Origin: Marinospirillum alkaliphilum DSM 21637 | Lineage (GTDB): Bacteria; Pseudomonadota; Gammaproteobacteria; Pseudomonadales; Halomonadaceae | Direction of reading: 5' to 3' | Assembly: GCF_900119735.1 (NCBI RefSeq) | Contig: NZ_FPJW01000007.1 | Coordinates: forward strand, 1 to 64,000 | DNA: 64,000 nucleotides | In this document: positions 8,923-17,222 of the stretch, one piece after another | Layout of the letters: the number at the start of each line of letters is the position of its first letter | How positions within the stretch are numbered: the stretch's first letter is position 1 | The notes under the pieces: generated by a model | What the model saw: the letters and a program-made list of their open reading frames with translations, nothing else | Told to the model about the DNA's origin: nothing | Databases searched by the model: none | Position numbers and translations under genes: made by a program

Positions 8923-8960
8923 AAAGGCATGGTCCTGGCCGCTGAAAAAATCCGAGGATC

Positions 8961-10349
8961 TCAAAGGTCAATATTGAGCAAATGTTTTGCCAGCTTGTCG
9001 TACAGACTGGTTTTGCTGATGCCCAGTAACTTTGCAGCCAGCAGGCGATTGCCATCACAGGCCAGCAGTGCTTCTTCCAGAATCTGTTTTTCAGCTGCAG
9101 CCAGTCGCTCTTTCAAAGTGCCGCGATAAACCACCGGTTCCGGCACCTCCAACCCTTCCATCAGGGCTGCGGGCAATGCCTGCAAGGAAATCTTATGCCC
9201 CTGACTGAGATAAAAGGCGGACTCAATGGCATTTTCCATTTCCCGGACATTACCCGGCCAGGCGTACTCCAGCATCCGCGTCAGTGCCTGAGCCGTCAGT
9301 TTGGGGGCACGTCGACCGGTTCGATTCGCCAGGCGATTGAGGAAATGTTCTGCCAGTGCAGGAATGTCTTCACGCCGTTCCCGCAGCGGTGGCAGCTCCA
9401 CGGAAACCACATTGATGCGGTAATACAGATCTTCTCGGAACTCCCCCAGCTCCACACGCTTTTCCAGCGGCTGGTGGGTGGCGGTGACAAGACGGACATC
9501 CACCTTCACCAGGCGGTTGGAACCCACGGCTTCCACTTCACGATCCTGCAACACTCGCAGCAGCTTGGCCTGCATGCTCAGCGGCATGTCACCGATTTCA
9601 TCCAGAAACAGGGTGCCACCATCCGCCAGCTGAAACTTGCCCTGCTTGCCGCCTTTTTTTGCTCCGGTGAAGGCACCTTCTTCATAACCGAACAGCTCGG
9701 CTTCCAGCAGGTTTTCCGGAATGGCCGCACAGTTGATCTTGATGAAAGGCCCACGGGAGCGTTCAGACAACAGGTGCAGGGCATGGGCATAGAGCTCCTT
9801 GCCCGTACCGGACTCACCCCGGATCAGTACCGACGCATCACCGGCAGCCACCTTCTTGATCTTTTCGTTGACCTTCTGGATCTGCGGACTGCGACCAATC
9901 AGGTCATTAAGATGAAAGCGGGCACCAGTCTGCTCCTTGTCCAGTGCACGTCGATAAAAATCCAGCTCCGACACCAGCGCCTTGATCTGGGTGTTCATCT
10001 GACGCCATTCATGGGTATCGTGAAACAACACCGTACCAATGCCACCCACCACCTTGCCGCCCTGGCGAATCGGGTAGCGGTTGGCAATCATGTGACGGCC
10101 CCGCACTTCCTGCAGACGTGACAATTCAGGCTGACCGGTTTCCACCACTCGGTGCATCTGGGTGTTTTCAATCACCTCAATGACCGGTTGCCCATAAACC
10201 TCATCCCGCTTCAGGCCCAGGAAATGGGCATAAGGCTGGTTCAGGAACACAATGCGGGCCTGAGCATCCACCACCACCAGCCATTCATCCAGTGCATCCA
10301 GTGCCTGCACCAGATCCGGCGACACCAGTGCCTGATTATTGTTATTCAT
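8961..10349 (-). CDS. Sigma-54-dependent transcriptional activator with N-terminal PAS domain
   Basis: This 462-aa enhancer-binding protein has a PAS domain (about 15-115) instead of a receiver domain. A sigma-54 AAA+ domain follows, with Walker A GESGTGKE (178-185), the sigma-54 contact loop GAFTGA (225-230) and Walker B LFLDE (to 251). A Fis-type HTH lies at the C-terminus (KLLGISKTSLYDKL). The start is ATG at 10349 with GGAG 5 nt upstream; a TTG five codons earlier is less likely. The PAS domain suggests direct sensing of a ligand rather than a partner kinase. The nearest target is the sigma-54 promoter of dctPQM-bdhA. It is functionally comparable to activators of 3-hydroxybutyrate use known in Pseudomonas (HbcR), but orthology is inference. 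Confidence 0.93.
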   Translation of the reverse strand: MNNNNQALVSPDLVQALDALDEWLVVVDAQARIVFLNQPYAHFLGLKRDEVYGQPVIEVIENTQMHRVVETGQPELSRLQEVRGRHMIANRYPIRQGGKVVGGIGTVLFHDTHEWRQMNTQIKALVSELDFYRRALDKEQTGARFHLNDLIGRSPQIQKVNEKIKKVAAGDASVLIRGESGTGKELYAHALHLLSERSRGPFIKINCAAIPENLLEAELFGYEEGAFTGAKKGGKQGKFQLADGGTLFLDEIGDMPLSMQAKLLRVLQDREVEAVGSNRLVKVDVRLVTATHQPLEKRVELGEFREDLYYRINVVSVELPPLRERREDIPALAEHFLNRLANRTGRRAPKLTAQALTRMLEYAWPGNVREMENAIESAFYLSQGHKISLQALPAALMEGLEVPEPVVYRGTLKERLAAAEKQILEEALLACDGNRLLAAKLLGISKTSLYDKLAKHLLNIDL

Positions 10350-10412
10350 GCTTGCTCCACACAACCGCGGGATTTTTATCTGCCCGGATCAAATCCCACT
10401 GCTTCCGGGCAT

Positions 10413-11339
10413 TTAATACAGCCCGGGGTCAGTTGAATCAGGGCGGGTCTTGAAACGCCGGTGCATCCACAAGTATTGTTCAGGATGGATACGAATCAAC
10501 TGCTCAATCACCTGATTCACCTGAGTGGCATCAGCGACATCATCACCCGACGGAAAGTTTTCCAGAGGTGGCAGGTATTCCAGGGTATAGGTACGGTCAT
10601 CCGGATTACGATGAATGCGCAGTGGTAATACCGGCGCACCAGTCATTCTGGCCATACGTGCGGTCATGGTGATACTGGCTGCCTGAACCCCAAAAAAAGG
10701 TGCAAACACACTCACCTTACGTCCGAAATCCTGATCCGGTGAATACCAGGCAGCGTGACCCTGGCGCACGCGGCGCACCAGTCCTTTTAAATCATGATGC
10801 GGAATCATCTGGTCAAAATGCCGCTGCCGACCTTTGAGGATAAAACGATCAAACACCGGGTTTTTGTGGGGCTTGTAAATGGCATCCACCTTGTAAAAAA
10901 GACCATGCAAAGCCCCGCCCAGATCCATCACCGAAAAATGGATCCCCAGAATGATGGCACCCTTGCCTTCCGCCAGTGCCTTGTCAAGGTGCTCACGCCC
11001 GGCAAAGGTAATGCGGTCTTTCAGGAAAGACACGTCACGCACCAGCCCGGTTGCAATTTCAACAACACCCAGACCGCCAGCTCGGAAGATATCGCGCACC
11101 AGTTGCTGCTGTTCCTGTGGCGACTGCTCCGGAAAACACAAACGCACATTCACTTCAGTAAAGTGACGCCGCTCACGGGCAAACCAGTATGCCAGTCGAC
11201 CAAACAGGCGACCTGCAGCCATTTTCAAGGGCCAGGGCAACCAGGCGATTAAATGCAAACTTCCTATCATCAACCAGGTGGGCCAATAACGAGGGTGAAG
11301 ATGATTTTTCGGATATTTCTTTTTTGCCATGAGACTCAT
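10413..11339 (-). CDS. Lipid A biosynthesis acyltransferase, LpxL/HtrB family
   Basis: This 308-aa, single-pass inner-membrane acyltransferase has the catalytic HX4D motif at H134-D139 (GIHFSVMDLGG), a hydrophobic N-terminal segment (about 19-38), and the LP(L)RIHR and PEQYLWMHRRFKTRP elements typical of late lipid A acyltransferases. It should add a secondary acyl chain to Kdo2-lipid IVA. Two ATGs, at 11339 and 11330, are possible and neither has a strong ribosome-binding site. It is downstream of tolC on the same strand but separated by a terminator, and it is followed after 63 nt by the sigma-54 activator gene. LpxL versus LpxM cannot be decided here. Confidence 0.9.
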   Translation of the reverse strand: MSLMAKKKYPKNHLHPRYWPTWLMIGSLHLIAWLPWPLKMAAGRLFGRLAYWFARERRHFTEVNVRLCFPEQSPQEQQQLVRDIFRAGGLGVVEIATGLVRDVSFLKDRITFAGREHLDKALAEGKGAIILGIHFSVMDLGGALHGLFYKVDAIYKPHKNPVFDRFILKGRQRHFDQMIPHHDLKGLVRRVRQGHAAWYSPDQDFGRKVSVFAPFFGVQAASITMTARMARMTGAPVLPLRIHRNPDDRTYTLEYLPPLENFPSGDDVADATQVNQVIEQLIRIHPEQYLWMHRRFKTRPDSTDPGLY

Positions 11340-11380
11340 CCGGATAATAACTGCCTGGCATTGTACCCGATTAACCCAAT

Positions 11381-11408
11381 AAAAAACCCCGATGCAGGCA
11401 CCGGGGTT
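11381..11408 (-). terminator. Intrinsic terminator after tolC
   Basis: On the minus strand AACCCCG pairs with CGGGGTT around a short loop and is followed directly by a run of T residues. It lies 22 bp after the tolC stop codon. Confidence 0.8.
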
Positions 11409-11430
11409 CAGTGGTTACGAGGCTCTATGA

Positions 11431-12729
11431 TTAGTTGGCAGCAGTAACCAGCCAGCGATTCAACTCACGCAGATCTGTTTCGCTGAGTGTTCCAGCCACA
11501 CGCTTCAGACGCAACTGGTTGACCACATAATTGTAACGCGCAGCATCATGATCACGACGTGCCGCCCACAAGGTTCGCTCGGCGTTCAACACATCCACAA
11601 TATTGCGAGTACCCACTTCATAACCCGTACGGGTTGCCTCCAGTGCACTTTCTGCTGAGCGGATAGCCTGGGCTCGCGCCTGAACCGTCAGCACATCCGT
11701 GTTCACCTGGGTAAACAGGCTACGGGTCTGCTGCAGCACCTGACGTCGCGCCAGTTCCTCGGAAGACCGGGCTTCATCCAGCGCCGCACTGCCTTCACGG
11801 ATCTGGGCACTGGTGCGACCACCACCATAAATCTCCAGTGTGCCACGCACACCCACTAGTGTCTGGTTGTCACCACCAGCAGCATTCAATCGATCAGAAT
11901 CCTTGGAGTACTCACCAAACAATGCCACTGTTGGCAGATGACGCGCCTGACGTGAACGCAGGTTCTGCTGAGAGGCCAGCAAACCGGCACGTGCAGCCTG
12001 CAGGGTCAGACTGGAATCCAGAGCCATACTCACCCAGGCATCCCGGTCATTGGGTACCGGTGCACTGACCGGTAACTCCGGATTCAGCAGATTGATCTGC
12101 TCATACCGCTGGCCGGTGATCTGTTCCAGATCTTCGTAACTGATCATCAATGCGCCCTCAGCACCAATGCGTGCTGCACGGGCACCATCATGAGCGGCAC
12201 GAGCTTCCAGCACACCGGTGATGGAAATCAGTCCTACTTCATACTGTTCCTGGGCCTGATCCAACTGACGCTTGATGGCCTGCTCTTCAGCCTGAGATGA
12301 ACGCAGGTTGTCTTCAGCACGCAACACATTGAAATAGGCTTCGGCAACGCGCAGCAACAGATTCTGTTCAGTATCACGGAAACGAGCCTCAGCGGCACTG
12401 AAACTCTGATTGGCTGCCTGACGACCAAACCAGGCCTCAGCATTAAACAGTGCCTGCTGGGCTGAAATGGTCAGATTGGTATTTTCCTGGGTATCTGTTG
12501 CACCATCCATATCCACCTGAGACCAGGTGCCGCTTGCTGTTACCTGAGGCAAAAGAAAAGAGTTAGCCTGACTGATCTGGGCCCGCGCCTGTTCCAGACG
12601 ACTGCGCTCCACTGCCAGCTCGGCATCTTGTTGCACCGCATCCTGGTACACGTCCAGCAGGCTGGCGGCCTGCAACCCTGGAGACAACAGCAGTGCCAGC
12701 GCACTGGCCAGAAGTGTTTTACGGCACAT
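11431..12729 (-). CDS. tolC: TolC family outer-membrane efflux protein
   Basis: This 432-aa outer-membrane channel has a Sec signal peptide (MCRKTLLASALALLLSPGLQA), then SLLDVYQDAVQQDAELAVERS, the typical TolC start. It has two internally similar long-helix repeats with GVLEARAAHD and NIVDVLNAERTL motifs. It should form the outer-membrane exit duct for export systems, including the RND pump encoded divergently from 12985. The frame extends 14 codons upstream, but the start at 12729 gives a clean signal peptide and a GAGGA upstream. The 255-bp divergent region to the adaptor gene probably carries both promoters. No regulator gene is adjacent. Confidence 0.9.
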   Translation of the reverse strand: MCRKTLLASALALLLSPGLQAASLLDVYQDAVQQDAELAVERSRLEQARAQISQANSFLLPQVTASGTWSQVDMDGATDTQENTNLTISAQQALFNAEAWFGRQAANQSFSAAEARFRDTEQNLLLRVAEAYFNVLRAEDNLRSSQAEEQAIKRQLDQAQEQYEVGLISITGVLEARAAHDGARAARIGAEGALMISYEDLEQITGQRYEQINLLNPELPVSAPVPNDRDAWVSMALDSSLTLQAARAGLLASQQNLRSRQARHLPTVALFGEYSKDSDRLNAAGGDNQTLVGVRGTLEIYGGGRTSAQIREGSAALDEARSSEELARRQVLQQTRSLFTQVNTDVLTVQARAQAIRSAESALEATRTGYEVGTRNIVDVLNAERTLWAARRDHDAARYNYVVNQLRLKRVAGTLSETDLRELNRWLVTAAN

Positions 12730-12984
12730 AAACTCAAGATCCTCTGAAACAATGGAATGAGGCAAATTCACATTTAATCAGCTCGCGGCTTTTTTAACCA
12801 GCCAAGTCTGTTTAGAATGGGCAGTCTAACCGAATTGGACTGAAAGGTCTAAACCCTTTGGTGAGGTCCATCCAAAGCAGCGAGACACAGAACTCCCTTT
12901 GGGTCTTTCGGACTAAATTATACAAGAAAGAATATAAGACAAAACTGATATATGCAAACTTTTAAATACAGAGGCCCCAGCACC

Positions 12985-14025
12985 ATGAAATCCTTGAGTC
13001 CTTACTGGCTGCTGGCAGCCTTGTTGCTCCTGTTACCCCTGACCGCACTGGCTCAACGCCCCGCCATGCCGGTTGAAGCTGTCAAGGTGGAACCCAGGCA
13101 ATTGATAGTGGATACCCAATTGGTCGGCACCCTGCTGGCTGACGAGGCCACCCTGATCAGCAGTGAGCTGGCTGGTCGTCTGGCACAGGTGCACTTCACT
13201 GATGGCCAGCGCGTGCAGACCGGCACCCGACTGTTCAGCCTGGATGCATCCATTGAACGCGCCCAGCTTGAACGCGCCAAAGCAGCCGCTGAACTGGCCG
13301 AGGTGGAATACCAGCGAGCTGAAGACCTGCTGCGCCGCAATGCCGGTAGTGCCAACGTACGTGATGCCGCCCTGGCCACCCTGCGCATCAATCAGGCAGA
13401 AGTGAAGCTGGCCGAAGAGCGCCTGGCCAAAATGACACTGACAGCCCCCTTTCATGGTGTACTGGGTATTCGTCAGGTCAGCCCCGGTGATTACCTGACT
13501 CCCGGTCAGCCACTGGTGGCCTTGCTGGCCACTGACCCACTGCGGGTTGAATTTCGCATTCCCGAAGTACTGCTGCGTGATGTAAGCCAGGGTCAACAGG
13601 TTGAAATGACCTTTGATGCCCTGACCAATCAGCGCTTCAGCGGTGAAGTGATGACCGTCTCCCCACAGGTGGATGCCAGTGGTCGTAGCCTGCTGGTGCA
13701 AGCTCGTCTGGCCAATCCCGACAACCTGCTGCGTCCCGGCATGTTTGCCCGGGTTCGACTGATTCTGGATACCCGTGACAATGCCTTGCTGGTGCCGGAA
13801 GAAGCGCTGGTGCCGGAAGGCAGGAATCAGTACGTGTTTCGTATTGTTGACGGTGTAGCCGACAAGGTTCAGGTCACACCCGGTCACCGTTTGCGCGGTG
13901 AAGTGGAAATCACCTCCGGCATTCAGGCCGGTGATCGGGTGGTCACTGCCGGTCAATTGAAGCTGCGCCCCGGTAGCCCCGCACAAGCCATCAACCTGCC
14001 AGCGCCTGCCGCTGACAGCAACTGA
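12985..14025 (+). CDS. RND efflux periplasmic adaptor (membrane fusion protein)
   Basis: This 346-aa HlyD/AcrA-family adaptor has a signal peptide (MKSLSPYWLLAALLLLLPLTALAQ). A lipoyl half-motif with alpha-hairpin (about 60-160: QRVQTGTRLFSLDASIERAQ, TLTAPFHGVLGIRQVSPGDYL) follows, then beta-barrel and membrane-proximal domains to the end. There is no lipobox Cys, so it is probably not a lipoprotein. An ATG 11 codons upstream at 12952 has no ribosome-binding site, and the 12985 start gives the signal peptide directly. The RND pump gene follows after 11 nt. Substrates cannot be told from sequence. Confidence 0.9.
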   Translation: MKSLSPYWLLAALLLLLPLTALAQRPAMPVEAVKVEPRQLIVDTQLVGTLLADEATLISSELAGRLAQVHFTDGQRVQTGTRLFSLDASIERAQLERAKAAAELAEVEYQRAEDLLRRNAGSANVRDAALATLRINQAEVKLAEERLAKMTLTAPFHGVLGIRQVSPGDYLTPGQPLVALLATDPLRVEFRIPEVLLRDVSQGQQVEMTFDALTNQRFSGEVMTVSPQVDASGRSLLVQARLANPDNLLRPGMFARVRLILDTRDNALLVPEEALVPEGRNQYVFRIVDGVADKVQVTPGHRLRGEVEITSGIQAGDRVVTAGQLKLRPGSPAQAINLPAPAADSN

Positions 14026-14036
14026 GGGCTGGCAGC

Positions 14037-17000
14037 ATGGTGTTATCCGATATTTCCATCAAGCGGCCGGTACTGGCCTGCGTGATGAGCCTGCTGATTG
14101 TTCTGGTCGGCCTGATCGCCTTTGATCGCCTGACGGTGCGGGAATACCCCAACATTGATGTCCCCACCGTCAGTGTCACCACCACCTATTCCGGTGCCAA
14201 TGCCAGCATCATTGAATCCCAGGTCACCAACGTACTGGAGGATTCCCTGTCTGGCATCGAAGGCATCGACTACATGACGTCATCCAGCCGCGCCGGACGC
14301 AGCCAGATCACCATCAACTTCAACCTCAACCGGGATGCCGACGCTGCTGCCAGTGATGTCCGCGACCGGGTTGGCCGGGTGCGTGGTCGCCTGCCCAGCG
14401 ACGTGGATGAACCGGTGATTGCCAAGGTTGAGGCCGATGCCCAGCCGATCATGTACCTGTCCTTCACCAGTGACCGCCATGAACCCATGGACATGACCGA
14501 TCTGGCAGACCGACTGGTGAAAGACCGGTTGCAAACGCTGGATGGTGTGGCCGAAGTCCGCATTTTTGGTGAGCGGCGTTATTCCATGCGGGTGGCCCTG
14601 GATCGCACCCGCATGGCGGCTTATCACATCACACCGGCGGATGTGGAAAACGCCCTGCGCCAGCAGAACCTGGAAGTGCCGGCCGGCACGGTGGAAAGCA
14701 GCACCCGTGAGTTCACGGTACTGGCTGAAACCAGCCTGAACCAGCCGCATCAGTTTGAGCAGGTGATCCTGCGTCAGGATGATGGTTATCTGGTGCGTCT
14801 GGGTGATGTGGCACGAGTGTTTGTGGCACCACAGCTGGAGCGGGGCAGTGTTCGCTTCCGGGGTGAAACCGCAGTGGCACTGGGGGTAATCAAACAGGCG
14901 GTGGCCAATCCGCTGGATGTTTCCTCGGCGGTGCGTGCTGAAATTCCGGCCATTGAAAGCATCCTGCCGGAAGGCATGCGCATTCACATTTCCTATGATT
15001 CGTCGGTTTTCATCGACCGCTCCATCAAGGCCGTATTCCAGACCATCATTGAAGCTGTGCTGCTGGTGGTGCTGGTGATTTTCCTGTTCCTGCGTTCTTT
15101 CCGCGCCACGCTGATCCCGATGGTCACCATTCCGGTCTCACTGATCGGCGCAATGATCTTCATGTATGCCTTCGGCTTTTCCATCAACACCCTGACCCTG
15201 CTGGCACTGGTCATGGCCATCGGTCTGGTGGTGGATGATGCCATTGTGATGCTGGAGAACATCTATCGTCACGTGGAGGAGGGCATGCATCCGATTCAGG
15301 CCGCCTTCAAGGGGTCACGCGAGATTGCCTTTGCCATCATTGCCATGACCACCACGCTGGTGGCGGTGTTTGTGCCGCTGGCCTTCACCGAAGGGCGTAC
15401 CGGCCAGCTGTTTGCCGAATTTGCCCTGGCGCTGGCCGGTGCCGTGGTGATCTCCGGATTTGTGGCCCTGACCCTGTCTCCGATGATGTGTTCGCGCCTG
15501 CTGAAACATGAAAACCATGGCAAGTTCTACTATTTCGGTGAGCGCCTGCTGGAAAAGCTGAACGCTGGTTACCGCAAGGTACTGCTGCTGTCCCTGAAAG
15601 TACGGCCGCTGATGCTGGCATTGGGGCTGGCTTGCCTGGGCGGCAGTATCTGGGCATTCAGCGCACTTAACGCTGAGCTGGCTCCCACTGAAGACCGCGG
15701 TGTACTGGTCGGTTTCGGGGTGGGACCGGAAGGCTCCACCACGGCCTTTCTGGATCGTTACAGCCGCCAGTTGGAGCAGGTTTTTGAAGGTGTGCCGGAG
15801 GTGGAGCGTTATTTTGTGATCACCGGTCTGTTCCCGACTGAAAGCAACATCATCTCTTTTGTCGGGTTTGAAGACTGGAATGACCGTCAGCGCTCTGCCC
15901 AGCAAATTGCTGCTGAGCTGCAACCCAAGATGTTTGCTGGCATCCCCGGCATCATGGCCTTCCCGGTACTGCCTGCATCCCTGGGCCAGAGCCCGATTGC
16001 CCGCCCGATCCAACTGGTGATTCAGAGCACTGGTGACTTTGAGGATCTGGACCGGCTGGCCAATGCGCTGCTGGGCAAAATCATGGCTGATGGCCGCCTG
16101 GTCAATCCGGATACCGACCTGAAGCTGAACAAACCCGAACTGCGACTGGATGTGGACCGCGACAAGGCTGCCAGCCTCGGCATCAGCCTCGATGTGATTG
16201 CCCGCAGTCTGGAAACTCTGCTGGGTGGACGCACCGTAACCCGTTATTCCATCGGCAGCCGTCAGTACGATGTGGTGGTGAAGGTGGAAGATGCCGACCG
16301 TGCCACCCCGCAGGATCTGGCCGCCATTCAGGTGCGCAGTCGTGATGGTGAAATGGTGCCGCTTTCCAACCTGATCACTGTTCGTGAAGAAGTGGCTCCG
16401 CGTGAACTGAAACACTTCAACAAACTGCGCTCCGTCACCCTGCAGGCCAACCTTGCGCCAGGTGTCAGTCAGGGTGAAGCCCTGACCTGGGTGCGCCAGC
16501 TGGCCGAAGACACGGCTGAAGAAATGGGCATCACCGGCATCCTGTTTGACTACGATGGCCAGGCGCGTGAGTTCATGAGCTCCGGCAACACCCTGGCGAT
16601 CACCTTCCTGCTGTCGCTGGTGTTCATCTACCTGGTGCTGGCTGCCCAGTTCGAAAGCTTCCGGGCGCCACTGGTAATTCTGCTGACAGTACCGCTGGCC
16701 ATGCTGGGTGCGCTGCTGACGCTGATGCTGATCGGCGGCACCCTGAATGCCTACAGTCAGATCGGCCTGATCGCCCTGATCGGCATCATCACCAAAAACG
16801 GCATCCTGATCACCGAGTTTGCAAACCAGCAACGTGAACAGGGGTTGGCCATGATGGATGCAGTGGTAGAAGCCTCGGTACTGCGCCTGCGACCGATCCT
16901 GATGACCTCACTGGCGATGATTCTGGGTTGTCTGCCGCTGGCACTGGCAACCGGGGCTGGAGCTGAAAGTCGTCAACAGATTGGCTGGGTGATCGTGGGT

Positions 17001-17099
17001 GGCATGACCGTTGGCACCCTGCTGACATTGTTTGTGGTGCCGACTGTTTACAGTTATGTGGTGCGCACCCTGCCGAGAAAGGTGGCAGCAGAGCACTGA
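14037..17099 (+). CDS. RND multidrug efflux permease, HAE-1 type
   Basis: This 1020-aa inner-membrane pump belongs to the AcrB-like RND superfamily. It has 12 predicted TM helices with two large periplasmic loops, the N-terminal ISIKRPVLACVMSLLIVLVG, and the proton-relay GLVVDDAIVMLENIYRH in TM4. The C-terminal half repeats the pattern (GLIALIGIITKNGILITEFANQ). It works with the preceding adaptor, and probably with the divergent TolC, to form a tripartite pump. Full-length and intact. Substrate range is not predictable. Confidence 0.93.
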   Translation: MVLSDISIKRPVLACVMSLLIVLVGLIAFDRLTVREYPNIDVPTVSVTTTYSGANASIIESQVTNVLEDSLSGIEGIDYMTSSSRAGRSQITINFNLNRDADAAASDVRDRVGRVRGRLPSDVDEPVIAKVEADAQPIMYLSFTSDRHEPMDMTDLADRLVKDRLQTLDGVAEVRIFGERRYSMRVALDRTRMAAYHITPADVENALRQQNLEVPAGTVESSTREFTVLAETSLNQPHQFEQVILRQDDGYLVRLGDVARVFVAPQLERGSVRFRGETAVALGVIKQAVANPLDVSSAVRAEIPAIESILPEGMRIHISYDSSVFIDRSIKAVFQTIIEAVLLVVLVIFLFLRSFRATLIPMVTIPVSLIGAMIFMYAFGFSINTLTLLALVMAIGLVVDDAIVMLENIYRHVEEGMHPIQAAFKGSREIAFAIIAMTTTLVAVFVPLAFTEGRTGQLFAEFALALAGAVVISGFVALTLSPMMCSRLLKHENHGKFYYFGERLLEKLNAGYRKVLLLSLKVRPLMLALGLACLGGSIWAFSALNAELAPTEDRGVLVGFGVGPEGSTTAFLDRYSRQLEQVFEGVPEVERYFVITGLFPTESNIISFVGFEDWNDRQRSAQQIAAELQPKMFAGIPGIMAFPVLPASLGQSPIARPIQLVIQSTGDFEDLDRLANALLGKIMADGRLVNPDTDLKLNKPELRLDVDRDKAASLGISLDVIARSLETLLGGRTVTRYSIGSRQYDVVVKVEDADRATPQDLAAIQVRSRDGEMVPLSNLITVREEVAPRELKHFNKLRSVTLQANLAPGVSQGEALTWVRQLAEDTAEEMGITGILFDYDGQAREFMSSGNTLAITFLLSLVFIYLVLAAQFESFRAPLVILLTVPLAMLGALLTLMLIGGTLNAYSQIGLIALIGIITKNGILITEFANQQREQGLAMMDAVVEASVLRLRPILMTSLAMILGCLPLALATGAGAESRQQIGWVIVGGMTVGTLLTLFVVPTVYSYVVRTLPRKVAAEH

Positions 17100-17116
17100 T
17101 TAAAAAGCGGTTAAGC

Positions 17117-17149
17117 GGGCAACACCGACTTTGGTTGGTGTCGCCCTTT
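17117..17149 (+). terminator. Probable terminator after the RND pump gene
   Basis: GGGCAACACC and GGTGTCGCCC form an imperfect stem with one internal mismatch around a 10-nt loop, followed by CTTTC. It lies 18 bp after the RND stop and before the diguanylate cyclase gene. The short T tract makes it moderate. Confidence 0.5.
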
Positions 17150-17222
17150 CAAAGCTGCGACACTCCAGCAAAGGCATGCTAGCATCCACTGACAGGATCC
17201 CTTTACTAAGGAGTGGCAGCGG

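Noticed and set aside
15315-16832. 505-codon antisense frame within the RND pump gene
   Set aside because: Shadow of the RND coding frame. The His/Gln-rich translation has no domain.
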